Of a stretch of DNA of 64,000 nucleotides, positions 20,102 to 32,282 are shown one piece after another. The notes beneath the pieces were generated by a model. That model saw nothing but the letters and a program-made list of their open reading frames with translations. It was not told the origin of the DNA and searched no databases. The position numbers were made by a program, and so were the translations under genes. This DNA is from Pontederia crassipes. Lineage: Eukaryota > Streptophyta > Magnoliopsida > Commelinales > Pontederiaceae. The stretch is from contig JAUKPH010000018.1 in NCBI GenBank assembly GCA_030549335.1, forward strand, positions 9,176,001 to 9,240,000, written 5' to 3'. The first letter of the stretch is position 1. Every line of letters begins with the position of its first letter.

Positions 20102-22734
20102 AGAACACCAGACACTAAAATCTGATTTGGAATAGTGATGTTAGATTCTGATAATCTATGAATCAGTGAGCTGAAAAATGTAGCACAAGTCATACTTGGT
20201 GATTGCTTAACTAGATATGAACAGGCCCAAGCTGATTTATTCATATGATAAATAAGGTAACTGATGGAATTGATCTATTTACTACCTTTAAAACAATTTC
20301 AAACAATCTAGTTTATTTACTAATTTGAGTGTTTCTCAATACATTGCTTTTTATGGTTCATCCGTGAAGAACTGATGCAGAAAATATAAAACTACTCATT
20401 GGAGATGCTGCAATTTGTTGTATTTCATCAACTAGAGAGATTGTCTGCATTGCGATTCCTTTATTATCTGCAAAAGAAGCTCATCTGTCAGGTATGTCAT
20501 CCAACCTTCTGCTATCTGATCATGAAGTTTCTGAGTATTACTTAAATTAAATAAATAGTAAGATACCTTACCATATCATTTGGTGATCTTGAAGACATTT
20601 TTTTTCTGGTTTGACTTAGGATAACCCTCATCATTCGGTGCTGAAAGTGCCGCAGAAGATGACGAGTGTCTCTCTGCTCCTCTCTGTGCTCATTTGGTTC
20701 CAGTACTGTGATTGGTTTGTCTTGTATTGACAACTCACTTGTTCTTTGAATCGGTGTCAGAGACTCTTTGCTCCTTATTCTCTCCTTTCAATTTTTCTCT
20801 TCTTCTCCTATGTCAACAATGTTATTGTGTGGACCGGGACACCTGGTCTCATGTTAGTAATGAGGGTCGCGTTTTCTCGCTCAACTTCTAATACAAGTAA
20901 TCATACCCACACGGGGAACATCATCTACTAGGAGTGTGGTTGGTTGGGGCATTGTTTTTCCTTAAACATTAACTCTGCTGGTTTGCAGTGGAGGAAAATT
21001 TCATCCACTGCTTCAAAAATCCAGAAGGTTGAGTTGGTGATTCTGTGGAGACCTAATGTTGTTGGTGGAGTGCTTGGTGAGGTTAAGGTGATTTGCTTGG
21101 TTTCTCTACTGGGCTGGTGGGCAACTTTGAAACAACAAAAGGCGGAACTCTTCAGCTTGCTTCCTTGGCTTTTCTTACCCAAATGAATGTATGGGTCAGG
21201 TTACTGATTGTTCTTGAAAAGTTCTAGAGATTCCATCACTGCCTACAGCATCAGGGCTCCATTGGCAAAGAAGCCATCGGTATCCTGACATATCGTCATC
21301 ACCAACTCTCGGTAGTTATTTTTCTACATTTTGTTCAAAGCTTCAACATTTGATGCAATTCTTTAGTTCTCATACTTCCAGTAACCTGTAATGCTGTTTT
21401 CTGTCTTATATAGTTGATTCTAGCAGTCCATGAGTTGTGTTCAATTAATGCTGTCATCTGAATTGGTAGAGATAATATCAAAAAGGTGAAAAACTTTTTT
21501 CTTTATGCAGCTTGTTCGCTGCATGTGGATGGGCTTATTGCTGATGTGAAGTTTTTATCAATTTTATTCCAGCTGAAAGATGCAGATGGAAAACTAATGG
21601 GAGTTGATGCATCTGCTCTTCTTATTGTCAATTCTGGTAATGATTTGCCAATGAGGAGATCAAGTTGAAATGCTCCATTTTATGTCATTGCATACTTGTA
21701 TATTCTGGAAGCTTGAGAGATTTTTTTACCATGAGTGAAAAGGTTAACTTCAGGTTATTGACGTTACCATTGTGCCACCATTGTAAATAATGCAGACCTA
21801 GTCATAATGGAAGGAATGGTATGCTTGGCACTGTGGCTATGTTCTTCTGAAGTTATGTTACAAAAATCATCATTTTCAGAGATAGACAACCTAATCATGC
21901 AAGTTGTCCTACAGGGTAGGGCATTAGAAGCAAATCTTTATCTGCATCTGAAGTGTGATTCAATCAAGATTGGAATGGTATCGACCAGTAACTTTGTTTC
22001 CCAGACCATTCATATTGTGAGACTTTAACATTTGTTTGTAAATCTTATTTGAAGTTCAAGGCACATGTCATAGCTTTCCTTTTGGCAGGTCAAGCACCCA
22101 GAAGTTGCTCAGTTCTTGATTGTGTTTTTCAAGTATAATGAAGTTTTGAGCAATGAAGACTGCTAAATGCATATTGCATTCATCCACTTTGCCCGCAAGC
22201 AACTTCTACAGATTTTGTACCACATGCATCAGGTTTATGAATGCAAGGAAAGGGCCTTGTCTATGACTTCATAACTTTCTATTATTTGGTATTCAAAATT
22301 GAGATTAGCAAAATCTGTTTCATCTATGGTATATGTTGAACTTGTTGGTTCATTACTTGGTGGCATTTTTTGACATTCTATGACCCTTCTTATATAATGC
22401 TCAACTTCTATGTTTACTATTAGGAAACCGAACTTGTTTGCAGGGCTTGGTGAGATTGTGGAACTGCAAGTGTTTCCCTTTTTCCCATTTTTATTGTCAC
22501 ACCAAAAGTGAAGCCAAATAAAATAAGATGGTACCAAAGGAATGTTATGGTTCTTTGATTGTTTGAAGTATAGATTCATGTATGCCAGTAATACACTGAT
22601 CCTTTTTTTATTGTCTTTTCATTCAAAACATAAATTGATGCGATTATTTATTTATCTGAAGCATGAATGCATATTTGATACAATTTGTGATGCCATCAAA
22701 TCATAAGTCATGTTGTCTGGTGACATTGCATTAA
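20102..22734 (+). other. Downstream of PPR: 3' flank and unidentified exon-like pieces
   Basis: The first few hundred bases look like PPR 3' flank. Further on, several plus-strand stretches have exon-like composition between T-rich, AG-ending tracts: about 20944-21186, about 21575-21668 (LKDADGKLMGVDASALLIVN), about 21807-22028 (a helix-rich piece with VVLQGRALEANLYLHLKCDS) and about 22088-22166 (VKHPEVAQFLIVFFKYNEVL, ending in a stop). They could be the remains of one spliced gene, but I do not recognise it and no start is clear. Between 22170 and 22734 I see nothing except the 3' end of the protease gene. Confidence 0.3.
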
Positions 22735-22802
22735 TCAGTTCTTGGTAGGGTAGGAAGCCATCTTGTATATGCCGCAGAGCCCTTCGGGCTTCCCCGTGTC
22801 TA

Positions 22803-23817
22803 GGGCTGAACACGGGCCGGGTCGACCCGGCCCGGCCCGACCCGGAAAACCGGGAAAATAACCCGGCCCGGATTAGATCCGGGTCGGGATCGGGTCTGTG
22901 GAATGGAAAACCCGTCGGTATCGGGTCGGGACCAGGTCTACAATGCAGATACCCGATCCGGACCCGACCCGATATCACTTACTATATAAACCCTCTCTCT
23001 CTTTTCCCCTCTCATTTCAATCTTTTTCTTTTTCTCTCCCACCTCTCTCTCTCGCCCTCTCCCTCTCTCTCCCCCTCTCTCTCGCCCTCTCCCTCTCTCT
23101 CACGACGGCGGCGGCGGCGATGATGGCGGCGACCCTCGACTCCGGCCGTCCTCTCCTCCTCTCTCCTCTCTCTCTCTCTACTCCGGTCGCCTGGCGGCTG
23201 GATCGGCCGGATCTGGCCGCCAGACAGTCGATCGGTCGACAGCTGCTAGATCCGGTCGGATCTGGCAGATGTCGGCCGATCCGGTCGCCTGACGGCCGGA
23301 TTGGCCGCCTGCGGCTAGATCCGGTTGCTTGACAGCCTGATCGGTCGCTTGGCGGCCGGATCCGGTCGCCTGGCGGCCGGATCCGGTCGCTTGGCGGCCG
23401 GATCCGGATCGGCCGCGCGGTTGGATCTGGCGACGCGGATCGGCCGCTCGCGCGGCCGGATCGGCCACTGGCGGCCAGATCCGACTGCTGGATCCGCCAG
23501 GCAACCGGATCTGGCCGCGTCAGTGCCCGATCCGGCCGCTCATCGATCGCTGGCGGCCAGATCCGGCGCCTGCCGGATCTGACAGCCAGTGATCGGATCG
23601 GCCGCCAGCGATCGGATCTGATCGGCCGCCACCTGCCAGCATTTCGGATTCCCGGACGCAAACCCGGTTCGATTCCCGGTCTATCGGGTTTGACCCGGTC
23701 TCGGACCCGGCCGGGTCCGGGTCCGGTACCGGGTCGGAAAATTTCCGACCCGGCAAAAGTCGTGCCAGGACCGGGTCCGCCTAGACCCGGACCCGGTCCC
23801 GGGTTTGCTCTGCCCTA
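22803..23817. mobile_element. Non-autonomous hAT element, 1,015 bp, 8-bp TSD CCCGTGTC
   Basis: CCCGTGTC is duplicated exactly at 22795-22802 and 23818-23825. The ends are TAGGGCTGAACACGGG on the left and, inverted, TAGGGCAGAGCAAACCCGGG on the right. Both the 8-bp TSD and the TAGGG start fit the hAT superfamily. Both flanks are packed with CCGGGTC/GACCCGG motifs, the likely transposase-binding subterminal repeats. The centre holds a CT-rich tract (22990-23100) and a GGCCGGATC minisatellite. No transposase is encoded; the open frames here are low-complexity. It interrupts the last exon of the cysteine protease. Confidence 0.95.
23325..23412. repeat. 21-bp minisatellite inside the hAT element
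   Basis: The unit CGCYTGGCGGCCGGATCCGGT repeats exactly from 23345 to about 23407 (three units of 21 bp). Looser versions of GGCCGGATC spread from about 23190 to 23600. Purely structural; it explains the long but meaningless open frames on both strands here. Confidence 0.85.
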
Positions 23818-24343
23818 CCCGTGTCCCATTTGGGGCCCCATGAGTTCTTGACGATGACGTAGTCCTGCCCCTTGGTCGTTCAATGATCCCACGGCCGCCA
23901 TTCCATGATCAAGCTCAGTCTCACAAGGTCCATCAAACACGCCCTGCAAGTGCCAGCAAAGCCAACTTCTCTGATTAGTAAGTATTTATGCCCAGATCAA
24001 GACGAAGGAGCTCACTTGTTCTATTATTTCAAGCAAGCTAAGTTAATGATCTCCGAGGCTACTACGAGGGGGAAAAGGGAACGAGGCTTCTTTTACCCCT
24101 TTGTAGAACTGGAAGTCCCTCCCGGACGCCTCTATGGCAACACTGACGGGTTGATGTGCCAAGGCTTTGAGCAGACTCTGCTCGCTGTTCCTCGGCACGT
24201 CCTCGTAGCCGCTAATGGTTACCACATCAAGATCGCCCTAAAAATTTGCAAGAACAAATGTAGTTCTCTGTTTTCTTTCGTCTCTCTGTAAACAATTGAG
24301 ATATATGTACAGGAATTTGAATATATATTATGTTATATTATTA

Positions 24344-24706
<363 letters not shown>

Positions 24707-25271
24707 TTAAAAAATGAAAAAAACATACGCACAGTCATTTTTTTTCTTTTTTTATTTTTTGCATGGCGTTAATTGCTACGTACGTACCGCAGGAGCCCTG
24801 GTTCTTGACTGGCGTCACGGCGCCCTTCTTCCTCCAATCCACCGCCCTGGGCAAGTTCCCGGCGTTCTCATACCGGAACGCCCCACTGCGTTCTCCATCC
24901 GCATCAGCGTCGGCGGCTCTGATACCACCGTACAGGTACTTAGCCTTGAACTCGTCGTGGGTCATGTCGGCGAACTGGTTGAGGCCGAGCCAGTAGCTTC
25001 TCCTCTCCCTGTTGGTCTCGTCGATGTGCCTCAGGTTGTCCATGAACACTTCGAGCCGCCGCAGCTTCTCTTCGAGGCTCGCGTAGTGCTTGTTGTGCTC
25101 GGCCGCCCAGCTCTCGAAAAGGCCGACCAGCCGCTCCTGCGAGCTCAGGTCCTCCTCTGCGTAGCCCACTATGGAGAAGATGTCTCGGGGTCGACGTGCC
25201 GCGGAGCATGCTCCCACCAGGAGTCCGAAGGTGAGCAGAAGGAGAGAGAAAGTGCTGCAGGCCCTTTCCAT

Positions 25272-25754
25272 TTTGCTTCCGGCTCCGACTACGTGGAATG
25301 CTTTTTTTTTTTTTTTTCGTTCCCTACTTGGGAGAGAATGAGATCGGAGCGTTTGTACTTTGTAGTTTGCAGTCCGTGTGTTTATATATACAATATCGAG
25401 TGTGGTGGTCTTCGGACACGTTGCTGATTGCTTCTAAGCGATGGCTCACTTGAGTTACATTATATAAAAACATAATAATTTGGGCTCTTGGTCGACCTAT
25501 ACATGCCAATGCTTCAAGGCTTGGATCTTTTGGAAGGCTTTGCCTTCAAGCGTGTCCTTGTTAAATCCAAATTGTATTCTTCTTACAGGCATCATTCTTG
25601 GGACCTAATTTTAATTCTTAAAAGATTCGAATGAGATAGTTATCTTATTGTTATTTTCAATCATTCATCTGTAATCTTTAAGAAAACATTTCTTTGATTT
25701 TGGTTTCATTCGTGGTGAAGGATTGAATATATTTTGTTGATTTTACTTGATATA
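25272..25754 (-). promoter_or_regulatory. Promoter and 5' UTR of the cysteine protease gene
   Basis: On the minus strand a TATA box TATATATAAAC lies at 25380-25390, about 110 bp upstream of the ATG at 25271. A poly(A)/poly(T) run at 25302-25318 sits in the expected leader. The stretch from about 25400 to 25754 shows no further motif that I can support, and it ends at the MULE. Confidence 0.65.
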
Positions 25755-26600
25755 GAAAAAATTACATCAAATGCCCTCGAATTTTAGAATGTCTTTCATC
25801 TTTGAACTCATTGTATTAAATGTCCTTTACACCGTCGATCATCCTTTTTCGATCACATAGCTGACGGGCCGACATTCTCTCTCCTCTACGTAGGCACTCG
25901 TCCGATGTGACATAACATATTTACTAACTCACCTAACCCAACCCAAAAAGTTAATTTATCTTCCCTTTTTCCCCTTCGCCGTTCGCATTCGCTTCTGTCC
26001 CCTTCGTCATTCGCGTTCGCCGATCGCCATCTTCACCCAAGGGAGGAACATCGGCGACTTGAGGTAGTTCGTTGCTCGCTGGTGTCCACAGCTAGCGGCC
26101 ATCGCGCAAGGGAGGAACATTTGGGAAGTTGAAACGCGAGAAGGGAGAAGACGAAATGCCACGAGGAAGAAGCGACGCCAGCGTCCGCTGCTTTTAGGTA
26201 TGTAGCTTCGTTTATATACATTTCATTTATGAGTATAAAATTTCGAATCCCTATGGTCTTGAAACCCTAATTTCTTGGTCCCACCATAATCTTAATTTTA
26301 AAATGTTGAGTCCGACAATATCTCTATCCCTAGCCGACAAAAATTTGTGCATTATTGTAGTTGTACGATTTTGTTGTGTCTAATAAAGTTGTACCATACC
26401 ACAATGACAATAGATGGAAGGAGGAAGACGAGAGGTAATTGCTTACTTCCAATTCTATATGAGTTTAATTTGCACAATGATTATTGCAAGATAACATGTA
26501 ATTTGCAAGATAATCGTAATTACTTTTGCCATGTTATTTATTATTTAATTATGTACACTCTGTATTTACTTCTAATTATGATTATTGTGTACTTATTACA

Positions 26601-28206
26601 GTCCCAGGTTTGTTTAATTTGCACATTCATTACAACGGAGAAAAACGTCAATGGGATTACCACAATGGCGAGGTGGAGACCTACTGACCCTGACTTGATG
26701 TCCTTGATTGAGTTCAACGACATGGTTAGAACCATTGGCGTGGAGGGGCAAGTGTGATATAACTGGGTGCAACCAGGGAAGGATTGGGCAACATGACTTA
26801 GAAGCATTGACAATCACTACAAGAAAAGTGACTTTTAGCGACCATAATTAACGAAGAGATTCAAATATGGTCGTTAAACATCATTTTTAACGACTAAAAA
26901 AAATTTTGGTAGTCAACAATAAGGACCAAAAAAATTCTAGTCCTCAATATTCTTATGACTGGCCGTTAAAAGTCAACAATAAGGACCAAAAAAAATCTGA
27001 TCCTTAATATTCAAATTAACGACCATCATCTTGTCGTTAAAAATAAGAAAGAAGAAAAGAACAAATAGGTAAATAAATATAGTTTCACATTCATTATAGT
27101 AGTATGATGAGAGCAAAGAGAAAAGTATTAATAGAGGAGGAGACTAATGGACTAATGTAGAGTTTTATGGAGAAGGTCCATCTTTGGATCTTTTCTAAAT
27201 CTAAAATAATATTTTTTATCAGATTATTTGTTCACAAAAAAAAACTTTAAAAAATTGGTCGGTTCATCCAAAATGTGATTCAATCGGTGATGTCTTTAGC
27301 GACTAGGTGAGTGGTCCTTATAAGTTATATAGGGACCAGCATATTAGTCGCTATTGAATTTTTAGGGAAGAGAATTATAGTGGTCCTTAAAAAGAATCAA
27401 CGGCCAGTTATTCACACTAGACGCTAAAACTTTTTAACGGCGGGACCTATAGCGAAGAGTCGCGACCAATTTTTTTTTGTCGTTGATGAGTATTAACGGC
27501 AAGATGACAACTTTTAACGACTACATATCTTTTCGCTAATGATCTAATTTCTTGTAGTGAATGACGGAAGGGTTTTGGAAATGTGTGCCCAAGCAGCTGA
27601 AGTGGGGTAGGTTGATTTGTATTTGTGGCATATGGAAGAGAAGGACATAGGGCATTTTATGCCACCACCTCCTACACCTCCTAGGAGCGTTGTTATCGAA
27701 GAAATAGAGCAACCTAAACGTAGAAAGTTCTAGTTCAGCTATGCAAGGGTGAATGATCCAAAGGCGGGATGTCACATTATGGATACCAAATGAAGACATT
27801 AGGAATGACACTAATGCCGAGGATGAAGATGAGCAGCATGATGAAAATTACAACATTGAAGAGAATGGCGATGACTTGCAAGAGAATATTCAGAAGGCTA
27901 AATAGAGAAAGGCAAGGGAAGTTGAAGCTAGGGCATATGTTGCGTATAAGGCGGCGCAAAATGAAGCTAAGACTCAGGGTGTATAAGCTTAATAGAAAAT
28001 TTTATCTTTTATTGTTTGCTTCTTGAAAACTAATGTCATTTTCTCTTGTGCAGTAAAAAAGAAGCCAAAGCACACCAACTCCAAACTCTCAATAGTCAAT
28101 TGTTACTCAAGCTCGAGCTGAATGTGAGGATGCAATGAATGATGCTCAGGCTTCTCAGACAACCATGGAGAAAAAGTGGAAAGCTGGGAAAAGACGTCAC
28201 ACTTGA
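26601..28206 (+). pseudogene. mudrA-like MULE protein fragment, interrupted
   Basis: After an AG acceptor at 26601, the frame reads LFNLHIHYNGEKRQWDYHNG (26610-26672), then after a frameshift DPDLMSLIEFNDMVRTIGVEG (about 26688-26750), then a YNWVQPGKDW block. This is the N-terminal pattern of plant MULE transposases. The CACTA insertion follows, and beyond it the frame resumes as DGRVLEMCAQAAEVG, stop, VDLYLWHMEEKD (27563-27640). An acidic stretch (27790-27900), a REVEARAYVAYKAAQ helix (about 27917-27970) and a basic end near 28206 follow. The catalytic DDE domain and zinc knuckle are missing. Stops and frameshifts make it dead. Confidence 0.65.
26815..27559. mobile_element. Short non-autonomous CACTA element, 745 bp, TSD AAT
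   Basis: Left end CACTACAAGAAAAG (26815-26828); right end inverted CACTACAAGAAATT (27546-27559). AAT is duplicated at 26812-26814 and 27560-27562. The interior is rich in TTAACGAC/GTCGTTAA-type repeats (for example GGTCGTTAAA, GACTTTTAGCGACC), which differ from the GACGCTA repeats of the 775-8725 element, so it belongs to another CACTA subfamily. It encodes nothing and splits the MULE reading frame. Confidence 0.93.
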
Positions 28207-29086
28207 CGACAAAGAATCCTTAACCCTTCTTCTGATTTAGCTATTTTTGTACATTGTGAATGTGGATGTGGGCAAATAGTTATATTTGGATGTTATCTTT
28301 TGGATGTGGATGTGGGCTACAGTTATATTTGGATGTTATCATTTTGGATGTGAGCAATATTTGGATGTTATAATTTATGGAGCTTCAGCAACTTGAAATT
28401 TATATTCATGTGTTTCTACATTTCCTCTTTCGCAAAATGATACAGATGTGAAAATTGCTATCTCAGCGCGTTAAATCATTTGTATTGAATCGTTTGAGCT
28501 CAGAAGTAGGTGAAGGGTATTGCTGGAAAATCATAAAGTCCAAGGGCAATTGCGTAACTTTAAATAAAATGAAGGGTATTGTCTTTAACATGGCAAACGT
28601 TGGAGGGCAGTATACTATCTCTTCAAAAATACGGAGGGCAACGTAAGTTTAGTCATAAAAGTTGGAGGGTAGTGCATATATCGTATTAAAAGTTGGAGGG
28701 TAGCCCATTTTTCTTTCAGAAAGTTGGAGGGTAGCTCATTTTTCTTTCAGAAAGTTGGGGGGCATCAGTGTTTCAGACAGTCAAGCTACTCCACAAATCG
28801 CATTCAACAATATATTCTAAACGTATACAAGGAACACATAACAAGATAATTTCAAAATAAGTGTCACAAACAAGAAGTGGCACAAACAATAAGATTTTTC
28901 ATTGAAAAGAAGATACAACTAACACAATCTCCGAACATGCCATTAATACAATTCGAAGATACAACTTAATACAATCTTATTGTCTACATAAGTCACAAGA
29001 TACAAAAGAAGGATGATAAACAAAATACAATTATGTTTTTTTCAAAATTGGATAACATTTCTCCTTCACAGCTTCAATTTCGATTT

Positions 29087-29399
29087 TTAATCTTCTAATC
29101 TATTTTCTATTTGTAACTCCAACCATCGATTCCTTTCTTTTTCCTCGTCGAGCGCACGGTCCAGCTTCTCGATCTTCCACAACATTCCACTGATCATCAT
29201 CCCACTTCTTGTATCGATGGGTGAATCTAGCCAATCGAAGCAGTCGCAAGATTAAATCCTCTGAAAGTATCCACGAATGAAACAACAAGAACAAACCAAA
29301 CAAAAAAGGAAAAACATTGCAGGAACTTTCTGTCCACGACGTCCTAATGATTGCTTCTTCTCCACAGTCGCACCTCCATACGGCCTTCCATGATTCCAT
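29087..29399 (-). pseudogene. GRF-type zinc-finger gene carried by the MULE
   Basis: Exon 1 (29399-29316) starts MESWKAVWRCDCGEEAIIRT with SWT after it, the opening of a GRF zinc finger (CxCG ... RTSWT). A GT at 29315-29314 and an AG at 29262-29261 allow a 55-bp intron. Exon 2 (29260-29087) reads RI, stop, SCDCFDWLDSP and then a charged helix ending IENRLED and TAA. GRF fingers with a following coiled coil are common in small plant proteins found in MULEs, where they are thought to bind nucleic acid. The in-frame TAA at the start of exon 2 suggests decay, unless the intron is drawn wrongly. Confidence 0.6.
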
Positions 29400-29649
29400 T
29401 CCACAGTCTCTGAAACCCTAGTGAGCTGCCGACGTAGAAAAACCTCTGGAATCGATAGTAAGGGTCGCCGGCCAACAGGAAATGACTTCAGAGAAAGACG
29501 ACGAAGGATCACCGATGAAGCATCCACTGATCCGATCGCTACAATCGTCGACCACCTATGAGGAAATTGACACGGCGAACGCGAAGGGGAACACACGATT
29601 AAATCGCACGAAATAACTCGCTCACGTGGACGAGAGAGAAGGTTCACTT

Positions 29650-29759
29650 GCCACGTAGGATGATTACATGGATGGAGGAGACAGGAAATGGCCGCGTGGA
29701 CGCCACGTATGACGATTACATGGATGGAGGACACAGGAAATGGCCGCGTGGACGCCACG
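29650..29759. repeat. 52-bp tandem duplication in the MULE right arm
   Basis: Copy 1 (29650-29701) and copy 2 (29702-29753) differ at only three or four positions. Each begins GCCACGTA and ends CCGCGTGGAC, and a third partial copy starts at 29754. It lies upstream of the GRF gene on the minus strand, with ACGTGG-type G-box cores in each unit and another CACGTGG at 29623. It could duplicate promoter elements of that gene. Confidence 0.9.
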
Positions 29760-29912
29760 TCGGTGGGGAAACCGGAAGACGGTCGATCGCAGATAGACAT
29801 GGCACCGCGTGAAACAAGTTAAAAGATGGAGGACCGTCTTATTACAAAGTAAGATTGAAGGACAACGCTAAAAAAACGACCAAGGTTGAAGGGCATTTCA
29901 CATAATTTACCC

Positions 29913-30815
29913 GAAATAACAAATGATAGTTAGAGTTTTATCTAGGCTATTAATAAATAAATATTTAATAAATTTAACACTATAATTAGTTGATGAGCAT
30001 AAAATAATATAATTGGACATATGATAAAGTATTCAATTCTATCATTGCAAAAATTCTATTATAATTTAATAAATAATTTCTTTATATTTATTATATATCA
30101 AATCAAGTAAAAGTCTCACAATCACTAAATTTTATAAAATATTTTTTTCAAAATAAAAAAAATTATGGTTAATTATAATAAATTTTACATAATGCATGCA
30201 TGATATATAAGGATAGTTATTTTTTAGCATCCAATTTTTTTTCCTCCAACAACTATAAACAGCTAGTTAAAAAAAAGATGTGGATGTTCAGTAAAAGCTT
30301 CGTAGGAAAATTTTCTAACAAGTGAAAATGATTATTTCTGAAGGGCAATAGTTATGGGGAAGGTTGGAGACTACAAAAAATATTCAAAATATTTTAAGGA
30401 GGTCACGACTTCTCAAGAAACCTAAACAAAACATTTGTGAGTTCATTTGAGTCTAAAGTTGCAAATATTATATTATTTCTCTCTTACTTTCTTGCGTAAA
30501 ATTCTAAATTATGAAAAAAAGATTGGAGAGTGTTGTAGTATCATTGTAGTCGGTGCATAACCTTCTAAGTGTTAATGTTGTGCCTTACCTCTTTAGCAAA
30601 GAATATGTGTGGGTGAAAGCTTTAAATTTGTGAAAAAGCAAAGATAAATCAAGGATCCGACCAGGGAGCCTGCTTGCATGTGGATGGATATATATCTACG
30701 ACCACAATTGCAAAAAGAATGATAAAATTTGTGAATAAATTATTATATTTAAGTGAAAATACTTTAATTGATTGTTTTAACTACAGGAGAAAGAGATGGG
30801 ATATTTCTCAGAACC
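29913..30815. other. AT-rich intergenic DNA
   Basis: Between the MULE and the next CACTA element there is AT-rich DNA with homopolymer runs, stops in all frames and no repeat with clear ends. I see nothing to annotate here. Confidence 0.6.
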
Positions 30816-31948
30816 CACTACAAAAAAAATAAAGAATGAATTTTATTGTTTGCTCGGGAAACATGGCTAAGAAAGTAGGTGATAACGTACGATATTAAAT
30901 TCGTGATGTGAAATTGACTTGTCATTTTCTAATTTTTAGGATAATTACAAAACAACAAAAGCTGAGCATATTACGCAGGCTACGCAGGAGGGGACGACAC
31001 CGCTGACCGCTCGACAACTTTAGACGGATCACATCGACGTCAATAAGGGCCACATTTACGATCTTGGATCATCTGTTAGTAGTACAAATATTGGATATGA
31101 CCGTAAATCAATATCTGGTACTCCAAGTCAAGATATGCAATGAATATTTGACAATATGTGGGAACAATATATGGGAACAACGCTTATCGGATGTCCGATA
31201 GGAGCTCAGACAGGAAGTCACTCAGGAGCTTAGATAGGAGTTCAAACAAGAGTTAGAAGAACGAGAGCAGACACATGGCAAGAGCTCAAAGGAAAGATAT
31301 GAAAAAAAATGATGTGTCAGATGATGCATGGCGAGCTGAACAACGATGAGGACGACGATGATTTAAATAAATTTATAATTTTGTAATGACATTTTCATAA
31401 TTATAATATAGTGATTTTCATTTTTATTTTCAAAATAATTTTAATTTCGAAATAAAACTAAAAATGTAAGAATTATAATAAATTTATGTAATAAAATTAA
31501 AAGTTACAATAATAATGCAAAAGAATTTTTTTATTATTTTTAAATAATTCTGAAGGCTCGGACCGTCAAAACCTTCAACAGTCCAAGTCGTCGAACCTTT
31601 GGATGGCTCAAACCGTTAAAACATCTGATGGCTTGGGCCGTCGAAACATTTTGACGGTTTGAGCCGTCGATAAGTTATTGACAGCTCGAGTCGTCGATAG
31701 TTTCAACGGCTCGAGCCATCAGAACTTTTTGACGATTTGCGTCGTCGATTTTTTCGACGGCTCAAACTGCCAGAGTGACCGTCAAATATTCCAATGGTCG
31801 TTCCATACCCGTCGAAAAAAATTTTGTGATGCCTTATTTTGGAATGAATTTTTGTCGTTGATAAACCCGTCGGAAATGGTGTTCCCCGACGTATTTCTTC
31901 TCACTTTCGACGATCGTGACCGTCGAAAAATGGCATTTTCTTGTAGTG
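30816..31948 (+). mobile_element. CACTA deletion derivative with TNPA-like 3' end
   Basis: The left end is CACTACAAAAAAAATAAAG (30816); the right end inverted is CACTACAAGAAAATG (31934-31948). The last 400 bp carry CCGTCGAAA/TTTCGACGG subterminal repeats, but the left end has few. Plus-strand pieces at about 30960-31290 resemble a TNPA-like C-terminus: VNKGHIYDLGS and a glutamine/glutamate-rich coiled coil (QELRQEV, FKQELEERE), broken by stops. No matching 3-bp TSD is present (ACC on the left, TTT on the right), so one end may be rearranged. Confidence 0.7.
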
Positions 31949-32282
31949 TTTGAAGAGGAGAAATTGTCTTTCCGCTCGAAGTACAGAAGAAGGTGGTGTA
32001 AATAGTTCCTTCTTTGTCCCATTTGAAACTAAGAAAGGTGATATAGAAGAATTTCACACATATAACATGCATTTTACTCTTATTTCATTTATTTTTTTGC
32101 ATGCTATGTAGTTAATTCATGAATTGCATGATTTATGAATTCCTCTTATGCAGTTTTGTATTTTTCTCAAAATTTATGATCTTTGGTGATAATAATTACT
32201 CATTTTGCATGTCTTTTTGTTGCATTTGTAGGAGTTCAGTGACATTGTGTTGTAAAGTAAAAAGAATTAGATTTGCTAACTA
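31949..32282. other. Intergenic spacer
   Basis: T-rich DNA between the CACTA derivative and the next repeat. No gene, repeat end or motif that I can support. Confidence 0.5.

Larger units (their letters stand above)
25755..29912. mobile_element. Mutator-like element (MULE), deletion derivative
   Basis: The ends form an inverted repeat. On the left, from 25755, there is an ATTACATCAAATGCCCT-type start. The right end read inverted from 29912 gives GGGTAAATTATGTGAAATGCCCT. Similarity extends inward for tens of bases (CTTTCATCTTTGAA against CCTTCAATCTTAC). I could not find a clean 9-bp TSD (CTTGATATA on the left, GAAATAACA on the right). Inside are a mudrA-like N-terminal fragment on the plus strand and a GRF zinc-finger gene on the minus strand, each next to an end, as in many plant MULEs. 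The central transposase domain is absent. A CACTA derivative is nested at 26815-27559. Confidence 0.72.

Noticed and set aside
22898..23756. Long open frames inside the hAT element
   Set aside because: They are products of the 21-bp minisatellite and CCGGGTC repeats. No hAT transposase motif is present.
25271..29912. MULE TSD of 9 bp
   Set aside because: The 9-bp flanks (CTTGATATA and GAAATAACA) do not match, so the MULE call rests on terminal repeats and coding fragments only.
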